Shown piece after piece: positions 26,818 through 36,120 of a DNA stretch of 64,000 nt. The stretch is taken from contig NZ_GL987991.1 in assembly GCF_000158195.2 (NCBI RefSeq), positions 116,455 to 180,454 of the forward strand, read 5' to 3'. The DNA is from Fusobacterium mortiferum ATCC 9817 (GTDB taxonomy: Bacteria > Fusobacteriota > Fusobacteriia > Fusobacteriales > Fusobacteriaceae). Position 1 is the stretch's first letter; every line of letters begins with the position of its first letter. The position numbers were made by a program, and so were the translations under genes. The notes under the pieces are model-generated. The model ran no database searches, was not told the DNA's origin, and saw nothing but the letters and a program-made list of their open reading frames with translations.

Positions 26818-27552
26818 TTATTTCTTCACTTTACCATCTTTAAAAGAAACAGTTCCTAAAAGTTTTCCATTTTCATAGAACATACTCCAATCTCCATTCA
26901 TCTGTCCCTCTTTAAAATTTCCCAAAGCATTAATTATTCCATTTTCATAATATCTTACATATTTCCCATTTTTTATCTGTTTCTTATACTCTTCACGGAT
27001 TTTTACCTCTCCATTTTCATAATAATAGACAGCTTCTCCCTCTAATAAACCATTTATAAAATACTCATTAACTTTTATATCTCCACTTTCATAGTAAGAA
27101 ATATACTCTCCATGTAGCATATTATCTTTAAAAGATATTATCTCCATAATTTTTCCACTAGGATAATAATTAATTTTTTTCCCATTAAGCTTTCCATCTA
27201 TAAAATATCCTCTAGATTTTATAGCTCCATCTTCGTAATATTTTACCCATTCTCCATTTATTCTATCATCTTTAAAAACCATAGATTCTTTCATTTGTCC
27301 ATTTTCATAGTATTGAATAGAATCTCCATTAAGTCTTCCATTAATAAAATCATTAGATTCTTTTAGTTGCCCATTTTCATAGTATTTTAAATTTGTTCCC
27401 TCTTTTATCCCCAAAACAAAAGGTTCTTTTTCTTTTAATTGTCCATTTTTATATCTAAAATTAATTATTCCAGAGAAAGCTTCTCTCTCCCCTATGATAT
27501 AAACAAGACCATTTACCATCTGTTTTCTATAAAATTCTTCCTCTCTTACCAT
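26818..27552 (-). CDS. YwqK/MORN-repeat protein
   Basis: A 244-residue protein built of about nine consecutive units of 23 residues, each near G-x4-YYENG-x-K-x4-F-x2-G-x2. There is no signal peptide, so it is presumably cytoplasmic, unlike the lipoprotein at 22704-23186. GAGGG precedes the ATG. A small two-helix membrane protein starts upstream on the same strand, 22 bases away. Such repeats form beta-rich solenoids; partner and role are unknown. Confidence 0.78.
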   Translation of the reverse strand: MVREEEFYRKQMVNGLVYIIGEREAFSGIINFRYKNGQLKEKEPFVLGIKEGTNLKYYENGQLKESNDFINGRLNGDSIQYYENGQMKESMVFKDDRINGEWVKYYEDGAIKSRGYFIDGKLNGKKINYYPSGKIMEIISFKDNMLHGEYISYYESGDIKVNEYFINGLLEGEAVYYYENGEVKIREEYKKQIKNGKYVRYYENGIINALGNFKEGQMNGDWSMFYENGKLLGTVSFKDGKVKK

Positions 27553-27574
27553 AAAAGCCCTCTCTTCTCACATA

Positions 27575-27799
27575 TTATTTATCTTTATCTGTTTCTTCAT
27601 CTTTTTTTATTCTTTTAAGAAATATATTCTTAGCTTTCATTATTAACACCATAAATATAAAATAGTGTATAAACCTCATCTCTTCAAAAGATTTTCCAAA
27701 GTACTTGTCACAAATAAAAATAAACCCTATCCATACTATTAATATTCCTATTAACATTATTACGAGCTTACTCCACTCTTTCCAAAAATTATTTTCCAT
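27575..27799 (-). CDS. Small two-helix membrane protein
   Basis: A 74-residue hypothetical protein with hydrophobic segments at about 12-30 and 43-57 and a charged C-terminus (KRIKKDEETDKDK). It probably lies in the inner membrane with both ends inside. It is transcribed with the YwqK-repeat gene. I do not recognise a family. Confidence 0.6.
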   Translation of the reverse strand: MENNFWKEWSKLVIMLIGILIVWIGFIFICDKYFGKSFEEMRFIHYFIFMVLIMKAKNIFLKRIKKDEETDKDK

Positions 27800-27856
27800 A
27801 GTTAATCTCCTAGATGTTTTTATTTATTATATCACAATAATTTTTATTGTACAAAA

Positions 27857-28342
27857 TTATTTTATCTCTTGTAGCCTTTTGTCCAAAATTTTATTAAAAA
27901 TTTCATATCCTTTGTGATTAAGATGGATTCCATCTGTTGTATATACTCTTTTCATTTCTAAATTTTCATCTATAAAATATTGATAAAGATTTAAAAATTC
28001 ATTTGGATAACTGTTTTTTAACCAATTATTAAAATCTTCTACTTTTATATTTATATACTTTCTATCTGTTGGGAGTAAAGAGATTACTATAAGTTTTTTT
28101 ACTCTATTTCTTAATTCGTTTACAATCTTTATATAATATTCCTTTGATTTTTCAAAATCCATATTAGTAAAAAAGTCATTTACTCCTACTAGAAGGATTC
28201 CAATATCTCCAAAAATATCTTTATTTGCCTCTAATAACCAAAAAACATCTCTGCTCCTATACCCATTTTTTCCATAATTTTCATATGGGGAATTATAGTT
28301 CCAATCTATCAAACTATCTCCAAGCATAATTATTTTGTTCAT
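27857..28342 (-). CDS. SGNH/GDSL-type hydrolase
   Basis: A 161-residue esterase-fold protein. Block I is MLGDSLIDW with the catalytic Ser, block III is LVGVNDF with Asn, and block V is TDGIHLNHKGY with the Asp/His pair. It lacks a signal peptide. Family members are lipases, acetylesterases or lysophospholipases; the substrate here cannot be told. Confidence 0.88.
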   Translation of the reverse strand: MNKIIMLGDSLIDWNYNSPYENYGKNGYRSRDVFWLLEANKDIFGDIGILLVGVNDFFTNMDFEKSKEYYIKIVNELRNRVKKLIVISLLPTDRKYINIKVEDFNNWLKNSYPNEFLNLYQYFIDENLEMKRVYTTDGIHLNHKGYEIFNKILDKRLQEIK

Positions 28343-28519
28343 AAAATTCCACCTCTAATATTTGTATATATAGTTAATTATATCATAAGATACTAAAGAG
28401 GTAAAAATTTTTTTAAATTTTAATAATATTTATAACATATTAATTATAGGACTATAAATACTATTTACTATTTTCAACCTTTGTGATAAACTAAAATTGT
28501 AAAGTAAGGAGGTTGTTTT

Positions 28520-29305
28520 ATGGTTAAAATAGATTTAGATAAATGTATAAAATGTAAATCATGTATTAGAGATTGTTTTCCAGAAAATATTATCCTTCAA
28601 AATGATGAGATTTCAATAAAAGGTCCTTGTATGATGTGTGGGCATTGTGTAGCTATCTGTCCTACAAAGGCGATTTCTTTTGAGGGGTATGAAGATAGTG
28701 AGGAGTTAAAAAATTTAAACTACAATATTGAAGCTGATACTACTTTTTTAAATTTTGTTAAAGCTAGAAGAAGTATTAGACACTTTAAAGAGAAAAAAAT
28801 AGAAAAAGAGAGAATAGAAAAATTGCTTGAAGTTGGACGTTTTAGTCCTACTGGAGCTAATGTGCAAGATGTAAATTATTTTGTTATCCAAGATGAGTTA
28901 GAAAAATTTAAAGAACCTATCTGGGAAGGGCTTAATAATTTTACAAATTCTGATATAAATAGCCTAGTACTAAAAAGATATAAAGATAGATTTATAAATA
29001 TGTATGAGAATAGATTCAATGATGATAAACTTTTCTTTAAAGCTCCTATGTTATTAGTAATCACTAGTTCCTCTAAAATTAATGGAATACTTGCTGCTGA
29101 TAAAATCGAATTAATGGCAAATATGATGGGGCTTGGTGTCCTTTTCAGTGGATTTATAGAGATGGCTATCAATCATAGTGAAGAGTTAATAAAAAAATTT
29201 AGATTGAAGAGAAATGTTACTTGTGCTTGTATGTTGATAGGTTATCCAGATATCTCTTATAAATGTACAGCCCCAAGAAAAAATATCAATGTGGAATGGT
29301 TATAG
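28520..29305 (+). CDS. Nitroreductase with N-terminal 2[4Fe-4S] ferredoxin
   Basis: Residues 1-60 form a ferredoxin domain with CIKCKSCIRDC and CMMCGHCVAICP, enough for two [4Fe-4S] clusters. Residues 75-261 are a nitroreductase (FMN) domain with KARRSIRHFK and GRFSPTGANVQD. Such fusions are common in anaerobes, taking electrons from ferredoxin-linked donors rather than NAD(P)H (inference). 261 aa. Its stop codon lies within the ribosome site of the next gene. Confidence 0.9.
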   Translation: MVKIDLDKCIKCKSCIRDCFPENIILQNDEISIKGPCMMCGHCVAICPTKAISFEGYEDSEELKNLNYNIEADTTFLNFVKARRSIRHFKEKKIEKERIEKLLEVGRFSPTGANVQDVNYFVIQDELEKFKEPIWEGLNNFTNSDINSLVLKRYKDRFINMYENRFNDDKLFFKAPMLLVITSSSKINGILAADKIELMANMMGLGVLFSGFIEMAINHSEELIKKFRLKRNVTCACMLIGYPDISYKCTAPRKNINVEWL

Positions 29306-29313
29306 GAGGAAAA

Positions 29314-30450
29314 ATGATTTATTTTGATAACGCAGCTACTACGTTACATAAACCACAAGAAGTAATAGAGGCTGTAATAAAAGCTATGTCATCTATGGGA
29401 AATGCTGGCAGAGGAAATACTTCTGCTTCTATGGAAGCTACTCATACAGTTTTTGATACTAGAGAAAACCTTGCTAAATTTTTTAATATAAAAGATTCTA
29501 GTAGAATAGCTTTTACTTGCAACTCTACTGAAGCTTTAAATATAGCTATAAAAGGGATATTTAAAAATGGAGATAATGTAATTACAACTATGTTAGAGCA
29601 TAACTCTGTACTCCGTCCTCTATATGAAATGGAAGAAAAAGGAGTGCAGCTTTCTTTTGTAAAAGCTGATAAACTAGGAAATATATCCTATGAAGAGATG
29701 GAGAGCCTTATAAAAAATAATACTAAGGCTATAATTTGTACACATGGTTCTAACCTCACTGGAAATCTTATAGATATTAAAAGAGTAGGTGAGATTTGTA
29801 AAAGATATAATTTACTATTCATAGTTGATGCCTCTCAAACAGCTGGAGTATTTCCTATTGATGTAGAGGATATGAATATAGATGTACTTTGTTTTACTGG
29901 ACATAAAAGTTTACTTGGACCTCAAGGAACAGGAGGGATATTTGTAAGAGAGGGTGTTGAGATTAAGCCACTAAAATCTGGTGGTACTGGTATTCTCACT
30001 TATAGTAAAAGTCAACCTCAAATTATGCCAACTTATCTTGAAGCTGGAACTTTAAATGGACATGGTATAGCTGGACTCAATGCTGGAATAGAATTTATAA
30101 ATAAGATAGGTATGAATAAAATCAGAGAGAAAGAAGACTCTCTTATGTGGAGATTTTATAATGGAGTAAAAAATCTTCCTCATATAAAAATATATGGAGA
30201 TTTCTCTAAAAAAGAGAGATGTCCCATTGTAACTCTTAATATTGGGGAGTATGACTCTGGAGATATAGCTGAAGAGTTGCTTAATTTTGGTATCTCTACT
30301 AGAGCAGGGGGACACTGTGCACCTCTTATGCATGAGGCTCTAGGTACTGTGGAACAAGGGGCAGTAAGATTTAGCTTTGGGTACTTCAATACTGAAGAGG
30401 AAGTAGACAAAGTTATTGAAATTTTAAAAAATATTATTAATGAAATATAA
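29314..30450 (+). CDS. Cysteine desulfurase-family PLP enzyme
   Basis: A class V aminotransferase of the NifS/CsdA type. IYFDNAATT opens the protein, FTGHKSLLGPQGTGG carries the PLP lysine, and RAGGHCAPLMHEALGT holds the loop cysteine. The frame is open from 29263, but the ATG at 29314 follows TAGGAGG and gives the conserved N-terminus. 378 aa. It is coupled to the ferredoxin-nitroreductase gene. Selenocysteine lyase activity is possible as well. Confidence 0.88.
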   Translation: MIYFDNAATTLHKPQEVIEAVIKAMSSMGNAGRGNTSASMEATHTVFDTRENLAKFFNIKDSSRIAFTCNSTEALNIAIKGIFKNGDNVITTMLEHNSVLRPLYEMEEKGVQLSFVKADKLGNISYEEMESLIKNNTKAIICTHGSNLTGNLIDIKRVGEICKRYNLLFIVDASQTAGVFPIDVEDMNIDVLCFTGHKSLLGPQGTGGIFVREGVEIKPLKSGGTGILTYSKSQPQIMPTYLEAGTLNGHGIAGLNAGIEFINKIGMNKIREKEDSLMWRFYNGVKNLPHIKIYGDFSKKERCPIVTLNIGEYDSGDIAEELLNFGISTRAGGHCAPLMHEALGTVEQGAVRFSFGYFNTEEEVDKVIEILKNIINEI

Positions 30451-30459
30451 AATTAAAAC

Positions 30460-30611
30460 TCAAGAATAACGAAGATTGAAAAGAATAAATAGAGCAAGTC
30501 AGTGAAAGTGAGTGCTAAAAAATACAACTGTTTGAGGCAAAGCCGACTTTTGTATTTTTAACGAACTAAGCTATACTTGCTCTTTATTCTTTGAACGAAA
30601 GTTATTCTTGA
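30460..30611. repeat. Dispersed hairpin repeat, copy 1
   Basis: A 152-base imperfect palindrome with ends TCAAGAATAAC and GTTATTCTTGA. Inner stems pair GAATAAATAGAGCAAG with CTTGCTCTTTATTC. It fills the gap between the desulfurase and moxR genes. Copies lie at 38128-38395 and about 47952-48082. No ORF or transposase is inside. Confidence 0.8.
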
Positions 30612-30725
30612 ATTTATAATTATCTATACTTAAATAAAAAGAAAATTTTATAACTATTTTCTAATTTCTTTCGTCTAATATTATTGTTAAAATAGATTAA
30701 AACTTTTTTATATAAGGAGGCAACT

Positions 30726-31688
30726 ATGGAAAACTTAAAAGAAAAAATTGAGATTGAAAGAGGAAATATCCTCAAACTAGAAAAGGAGATACAGAAAAAA
30801 ATTGTAGGACAAGATGATATGGTAAGAAAAATCTTAATAGGAATACTTACTGGAAACCATATCTTATTGGAAGGATTACCTGGACTTGCAAAATCTTTAA
30901 CTGTAAATACTTTAGCTCAAACTCTTGGATTAAAATTTTCAAGAATACAGTTTACTCCTGATTTATTACCTAGTGATATTATAGGTACTGAGATTTACAA
31001 TGAAAAGACAGGGGAGTTTTATACTAAAAAAGGTCCAATATTTGCAAATATAATCTTAGCAGATGAGATAAATAGAGCCCCAGCTAAAGTTCAATCTGCA
31101 CTATTAGAAGCTATGCAAGAAAAACAGATTACAATAGCTAATGAAACTTTTAAACTAGATAAACCCTTTATAGTATTAGCTACTCAAAACCCAATAGAGC
31201 AAGATGGAACTTATCCATTACCTGAAGCTCAACAAGATAGATTTCTTATGAAAGTAAAAATAGAGTATCCTACTAAGGAAGAGGAAAAAAATATTTTAAA
31301 ACTTTTAACATCTACAACTGATTTTGATTCTATTGAGATAGAGGAAGTATTAAACAAAGATAAGATAGAAGAGTTAAAGAAACTTATAAAAGAGATACAC
31401 ATTGATGAAAAACTTATGGATTATATCTTAGATATAATATTTAAAACTAGAGAAAGTAATCAATATATAAGCTGTGGAGCTTCTCCAAGAGCTTCTATTG
31501 CCCTTGTTGTTTCTGCTAAAGCCAATGCTTTTTTAGAGGGAAGAGATTTTGTCATACCTCAAGATATTAAAAAAGTTATCTTTGATGTATTACGTCATAG
31601 AATTATCTTAACTTATGAAGCAGAAGCAGAGGGAAAAGATGTAGAAGATATAATTACTGATATAATGGAAGGGGTAGAACTTCCATAG
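30726..31688 (+). CDS. MoxR-family AAA+ ATPase
   Basis: A 320-residue chaperone-like AAA+ ATPase. Walker A is EGLPGLAKSLT, Walker B ILADEINRA, and LATQNPIEQDGTYPLPEAQQDRF is the family's signature after sensor 1. MoxR proteins mature partner proteins with von Willebrand A domains, which are encoded just downstream. It is the first gene of the Bat operon, with TAAGGAGG before the ATG. Confidence 0.94.
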   Translation: MENLKEKIEIERGNILKLEKEIQKKIVGQDDMVRKILIGILTGNHILLEGLPGLAKSLTVNTLAQTLGLKFSRIQFTPDLLPSDIIGTEIYNEKTGEFYTKKGPIFANIILADEINRAPAKVQSALLEAMQEKQITIANETFKLDKPFIVLATQNPIEQDGTYPLPEAQQDRFLMKVKIEYPTKEEEKNILKLLTSTTDFDSIEIEEVLNKDKIEELKKLIKEIHIDEKLMDYILDIIFKTRESNQYISCGASPRASIALVVSAKANAFLEGRDFVIPQDIKKVIFDVLRHRIILTYEAEAEGKDVEDIITDIMEGVELP

Positions 31689-31697
31689 GAGGTAACA

Positions 31698-32510
31698 ATG
31701 AACAAAGAAGAGATACTTAAAAAGATAAAAAAAATAGAGATAGCCTCTTCTCTCCTTGCTAATGAAATTTTTTCTGGAAATTATCGTTCTTATTTTAAGG
31801 GAAACGGAATGGAATTTTCTGATATAAGAAGATATGCTCCTGGAGATGATGTAAAAAAAATAGATTGGAAAGTAAGTGCTAGACAGAGAAAAACATATGT
31901 AAAGGAGTTTACAGAGGAAAGAGAGATGAGCATATATCTTTTAATTGATATTTCTTCATCTAATAACTTTCCTGCTAAGCAAGATTTAATCTCTCAATTA
32001 GTTGGAAGTTTAGCTTTCAGTGCTATAAAAAACAATGATAAAGTAGGAGCTATATTTTTTAGTGATGATATAGAAAAGGTAATACCTCTGAAAAAGGGAA
32101 AAAAACAGGGACTTATTATCCTTGATAATTTTCTATCTATCACACCTAAAGGAAAAGGAACTGATATCTCAAAAGTTCTTTACTCATTTAATAAAATCTC
32201 TAAGCAAAGAGCTATTGTATTTTTAATAAGTGACTTTATAGATGAAAATTATGAGAAAGCTATGAAATTGGTAAGTCAAAAACATGATTTGATACCATTG
32301 AGAATAGCTGATAGAAAATTTGAAACTCTACCTAAAGGTGCTATTTTTACAATGAGTGATGCTGAAACAGGTGAGGAGATAGTTATAGAGAATTTTGATA
32401 GAAATTATCATATTGAAGAGGAGTTACCTAAAAATATTTTAACTCTCTACACTGATGAGAACTATATAATAAAGTTGGCTAATTACTTTAAAAGGAGGAG
32501 GAGAGTATGA
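31698..32510 (+). CDS. DUF58 domain protein
   Basis: A 270-residue DUF58 protein, the usual partner of MoxR. The diagnostic DIRRYAPGDDVKKIDWKVSA lies near residue 40, and a VWA-like DISSSNNF follows near 95. AGGAGG overlaps the end of moxR. It probably helps assemble the Bat membrane complex. Confidence 0.92.
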   Translation: MNKEEILKKIKKIEIASSLLANEIFSGNYRSYFKGNGMEFSDIRRYAPGDDVKKIDWKVSARQRKTYVKEFTEEREMSIYLLIDISSSNNFPAKQDLISQLVGSLAFSAIKNNDKVGAIFFSDDIEKVIPLKKGKKQGLIILDNFLSITPKGKGTDISKVLYSFNKISKQRAIVFLISDFIDENYEKAMKLVSQKHDLIPLRIADRKFETLPKGAIFTMSDAETGEEIVIENFDRNYHIEEELPKNILTLYTDENYIIKLANYFKRRRRV

Positions 32511-33214
32511 AAAAAATAATGATATTTCTTTTAATCTCATCACTCCTTTTAGCTAAGGATATAAATGTTGGAGATTTAGTAAAGGTAAAGATAACAGGAA
32601 TTGAAAAAGAAAAAATAGTTGAGGGATTTAGAAAATCTAATTTAGAATTAGAAAATATAGAGAAATCTGAAAATGGATATATTCTCTCTATAAGAGGGTA
32701 TAAAGTAGGAGAGAATAGCTTAGTATTAGGAGATAAAAAATTGACTCTCAATATTAAATCTGTATTAGAAGAAAATGATAAGGAAATCTCTCCACATTTA
32801 AGTGATAACAGTGATACTATTCTTTATAAAGAAAAATTTCCATATACCTTTATAGTAGGAATCATTTTAGGAGTTGTATCTCTACTCTATCTAGTTAAAG
32901 GAGTAAAATTTAAAAAGAAAGAGAAATATATCTCTCCAGAAGAGAAATTTGAAAAGAGAGTTGCTAGTATCAACAATGAAACTTGGGACTTTGATTTAAG
33001 TATGGCAATTAGAGAGTATATTGACAGTAGATATCAAACTCACTTTATAAATGGTAATTATGAAGTTGTAGGTATGATAGATAGTGAAGATATAAAATTT
33101 ATAAATAATCTTGATAGATATAAATTTTCTAAGGATAGTAGAGATTTAAAAGAGGAAACTTTAAAAAGAGTTAGAGAAATTTTTGAAAAAGTAAGGGGGG
33201 ATAAAAATGTTTAA
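32507..33214 (+). CDS. Bat-operon membrane protein (DUF4381-like)
   Basis: A 235-residue protein with a signal peptide (ending near LLLAK), an extracytoplasmic domain of about 90 residues, a membrane helix at about 110-128 and a cytoplasmic tail. The topology and position match the DUF4381-type protein found between DUF58 and BatA genes, but sequence resemblance is weak. It overlaps its neighbours by 4 and 8 bases. Confidence 0.75.
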   Translation: MKKIMIFLLISSLLLAKDINVGDLVKVKITGIEKEKIVEGFRKSNLELENIEKSENGYILSIRGYKVGENSLVLGDKKLTLNIKSVLEENDKEISPHLSDNSDTILYKEKFPYTFIVGIILGVVSLLYLVKGVKFKKKEKYISPEEKFEKRVASINNETWDFDLSMAIREYIDSRYQTHFINGNYEVVGMIDSEDIKFINNLDRYKFSKDSRDLKEETLKRVREIFEKVRGDKNV

Positions 33215-34166
33215 ATTTGCCTCTCCATATTTTTTACTTCTTATTCCCATTATTATATATCTATTTTTTAGAAAACAAAAGGTAAAGGGAATAAAAATTC
33301 CAGGTATAAAACCTCTTAAAGAGTTTAGATTGAAGAGTAAAAAATATCTAATTGGAAAAATACTTATTCTATTTTCTTTAATACTTATGTGTATTGCTTT
33401 GGCTCGTCCACAAATCATATCTGAAAATAAAATTATAAAAAAAGAAGGAATAGATATAGTAGTAGCTTTAGATTTATCTCAATCTATGTTACAGAGAGAT
33501 TTCAAACCTAACAGATTGGAAACAGCTAAAAAACTTTTAGAGGAGTTTATAGATAAAAGAATCAATGATAGAATATCACTTGTTGTATTTGGTGGAGATG
33601 CTTATACAAAAGTTCCTCTCACATTTGACCACAATGTAGTAAAAGATATTACTTCTAAACTGACAACAGATGATATCACTAGTAACAATAGAACAGCTAT
33701 TGGTATGGGGCTTGGAGTTTCTTTAAATAGATTAAAGGACTCTGAAGCAAAATCTAAAGTTATAATACTTATGACAGATGGAGAGAATAACTCTGGAGAG
33801 ATGAGCCCTATGGGAGCTAGTGAGATTGCAAAAGAATTAGGAATAAAAATCTATACTATCGGTATTGGAGCTAGAGAGATACAGATACGTGTGCCTTTTG
33901 GACATACCACTGTTAAAAACACTGAGCTTGATGAAAATCTTTTGAAAAATATTGCCTCTACAACAGGAGGAGAGTATTTTAGAGCTGGAAGTGAAAAGGA
34001 GTTTCAAGAGATTTTTAACAGAATAGATAGTTTAGAAAAAACTAAGATAGATGGAAGAAGCTATTATGAAAAAGACGAGTTATATGAAAATATTTTAAAA
34101 ATTGCTCTTCTACTTCTAGTAATAGGTGCTTTTTTTGAATATAAAAAATATATCAAAATACCATAA
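33207..34166 (+). CDS. batA: BatA-type VWA membrane protein
   Basis: A von Willebrand factor A protein held by helices at about 6-22, 50-68 and near the C-terminus. The MIDAS metal site is complete: DLSQS (89-93), a Thr near 156 and TDGENN. The VWA domain faces the periplasm. Bat proteins are linked to aerotolerance in Bacteroides; in Fusobacterium the role is inferred. 319 aa. Confidence 0.9.
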   Translation: MFKFASPYFLLLIPIIIYLFFRKQKVKGIKIPGIKPLKEFRLKSKKYLIGKILILFSLILMCIALARPQIISENKIIKKEGIDIVVALDLSQSMLQRDFKPNRLETAKKLLEEFIDKRINDRISLVVFGGDAYTKVPLTFDHNVVKDITSKLTTDDITSNNRTAIGMGLGVSLNRLKDSEAKSKVIILMTDGENNSGEMSPMGASEIAKELGIKIYTIGIGAREIQIRVPFGHTTVKNTELDENLLKNIASTTGGEYFRAGSEKEFQEIFNRIDSLEKTKIDGRSYYEKDELYENILKIALLLLVIGAFFEYKKYIKIP

Positions 34167-34180
34167 GAAGAGGTGAAACA

Positions 34181-35149
34181 ATGGAATTTGGAAATCTACA
34201 AAACTCTATATATCTTATCTTTCCTCTTATTCTCCTCTTAATTATGATTTTGGGTATGAGAAAAAGAAAAGATATATTAAATATTTTAAAATTAAGAAAT
34301 AAAAGACGTATAAGTATAATAAAAATTTTATTGCTGACATTAGGAAGTGTATTAGTTGTAATCTCTCTATTATCTCCCCAAAAAGAGATAGAAGATGAAG
34401 AGATAGAAGTAAAGGGAATGAATATCTATGTTCTTATAGATACATCTCGTTCTATGCTTACAGAAGATGTCTATCCCAATAGATTGGAAGCTGGAAAGAG
34501 AGTCCTTACCAATCTTATTCAATCTCTAAAAGGAGATAGAGTAGGATTTATTCCTTTCTCTGATAGTGCATATATACAGATGCCTCTTACTGATGATTAC
34601 AATATTACTCAAAACTACATAAATGCCATAGATACTACTCTAATATCTGGTGGTGGAACAGAATTATACCAAGCTTTAGAGTTGGCAGAAAAATCTTTTA
34701 AAGAGATAGGTAGTGAAAATAAAACAGTTATAGTTATCTCTGATGGAGGAGATTTTGATAAGAAATCCCTTGATTTTGTAAAAGAGAATAAGATAGATGT
34801 TTATTCTATTGGTGTTGGTACTAAGGAGGGAAATGTTATTCCAGAGTATCTCAATGGAGTAAAGAGAGGATTTATTAAAGATGAGAGTGGTTCTGCTGTT
34901 ATCAGTAAGCTTAACTCTGATTTTTTACAAAAAATATCTAATGAAAATAATGGTAAATACTATGAAGTAAATAACTTAGTTGATACCTCTAAAAATTTTG
35001 TAAATGATACTATAAATTTAGAAAGAAAAAATCAAAGAAATGAAAAAACTAAAAACTATGAAAAATATTTTCAATATCTTCTAGCTCTAGGTATATTATT
35101 TATATTAATTGGGTATCTATTAAAAGAGGTGATAAAAGATGAGGAATAA
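34181..35149 (+). CDS. batB: BatB-type VWA membrane protein
   Basis: A paralogue of the preceding gene with the same layout. N-terminal helices lie at about 10-26 and 47-64, the MIDAS is DTSRS (87-91) with SDGGDF, and a C-terminal helix is near 300-318. GSGSAV-like loops differ from BatA. 322 aa. It overlaps batC by 11 bases. Confidence 0.9.
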   Translation: MEFGNLQNSIYLIFPLILLLIMILGMRKRKDILNILKLRNKRRISIIKILLLTLGSVLVVISLLSPQKEIEDEEIEVKGMNIYVLIDTSRSMLTEDVYPNRLEAGKRVLTNLIQSLKGDRVGFIPFSDSAYIQMPLTDDYNITQNYINAIDTTLISGGGTELYQALELAEKSFKEIGSENKTVIVISDGGDFDKKSLDFVKENKIDVYSIGVGTKEGNVIPEYLNGVKRGFIKDESGSAVISKLNSDFLQKISNENNGKYYEVNNLVDTSKNFVNDTINLERKNQRNEKTKNYEKYFQYLLALGILFILIGYLLKEVIKDEE

Positions 35150-36107
35150 AATAGTTGCTACAATATTTCTAGTTGCCTCTATAATATTAGTTATAAAATC
35201 TCTTAATCCCTTAAAAATCTATAACTTTGTAGAAAAGGGAAATAGTTTTATCAAAGAGGAAAAATACTCTAATGGAAGAGAGGAGTACAAAAAAGCTCTT
35301 AAACTAAGAGAAAATAATCAAATAAAATTAAATGTTTTAAAATCTTTCTACAGTGAAAAAAACTACGAGGAAGTTACTAAATCAGATGTGGAAGAGGGAT
35401 TTTTAAAAGGAAACTCCTATGTTTATTTAGGGGATAACTCTCAAGATAAAAACAAAGAGTTTTATGAGAAAGCCTTAGAAGAGTATAAATTAGCTATGAA
35501 AACTTCTGATGATATAAATATTAAGAAAAACTATGAGCTTACTTTAAAAAAGCTTGAAGATATGAGTAATCAACAAAACCAAGATAATCAACAAAATCAA
35601 GAGGATAAACAAGAGAAACAGAATAAAGAAAATCAAAATAATAATAATCAAAATCAACAAAATAACTCTCAAGAAAATCCTGAGCAAAATCAAAACAGTA
35701 AAGATAATAACAACTCTCAAAATCAAGAAGATAAAAGTTCTCAAAGTAATGAAAAAAATCAATCTTCTAATAATAAAGAGCAAGAGAAAAAAGAAAACAG
35801 CTCTCAAGAAAAACAGAATAATGAGAAGGAGCAAGAATCTAATTCTCAACCAAATGAGCAAAATAATAAACAAAATGAGGACAATACTCAAGAGAATGAA
35901 AATCAAAATGAGTCCTCAGATAAAAAAGAGAACAACCAAAACTCCAATACTGCTCCTCAAAATATGAAAGAACCAAGTCAAGAGGAGATAAGAGAGCAAG
36001 AAGTGAGAGCTATTCTAAAAAGATTAGAGGGAAATGAAAAACAATCTTTTAAAAATAATGAGAGAGTTATGGATATCAATAGCAATAATCCATCAAACAG
36101 ATGGTAA
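35139..36107 (+). CDS. batC: BatC-like TPR protein with Q/N-rich tail
   Basis: Residues 1-145 contain a signal anchor and TPR-like helices (FIKEEKYSNGREEYKKALKL, EEYKLAMKT). Residues about 146-275 are a low-complexity stretch of Gln, Asn, Glu, Lys and Ser. A short conserved tail (EEIREQEVRAILKRLEGNE) follows. BatC proteins usually have a Lys/Glu/Gln-rich segment, but about 130 residues is long. The tail produces open frames on both strands that are not genes. Confidence 0.85.
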   Translation: MRNKIVATIFLVASIILVIKSLNPLKIYNFVEKGNSFIKEEKYSNGREEYKKALKLRENNQIKLNVLKSFYSEKNYEEVTKSDVEEGFLKGNSYVYLGDNSQDKNKEFYEKALEEYKLAMKTSDDINIKKNYELTLKKLEDMSNQQNQDNQQNQEDKQEKQNKENQNNNNQNQQNNSQENPEQNQNSKDNNNSQNQEDKSSQSNEKNQSSNNKEQEKKENSSQEKQNNEKEQESNSQPNEQNNKQNEDNTQENENQNESSDKKENNQNSNTAPQNMKEPSQEEIREQEVRAILKRLEGNEKQSFKNNERVMDINSNNPSNRW

Positions 36108-36120
36108 AGGAGATAAAAAG

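Noticed and set aside
22704-27552. YwqK repeat genes as a toxin-antitoxin pair
   Set aside because: Neither has an adjacent toxin-like gene; the antitoxin label belongs to the family name only.
35544-35967. Long open frames on the other strand and in another frame over the batC tail
   Set aside because: They arise from the repetitive CAA/AAT/GAA-rich coding sequence of the Q/N tail and lack ribosome sites and sensible composition.
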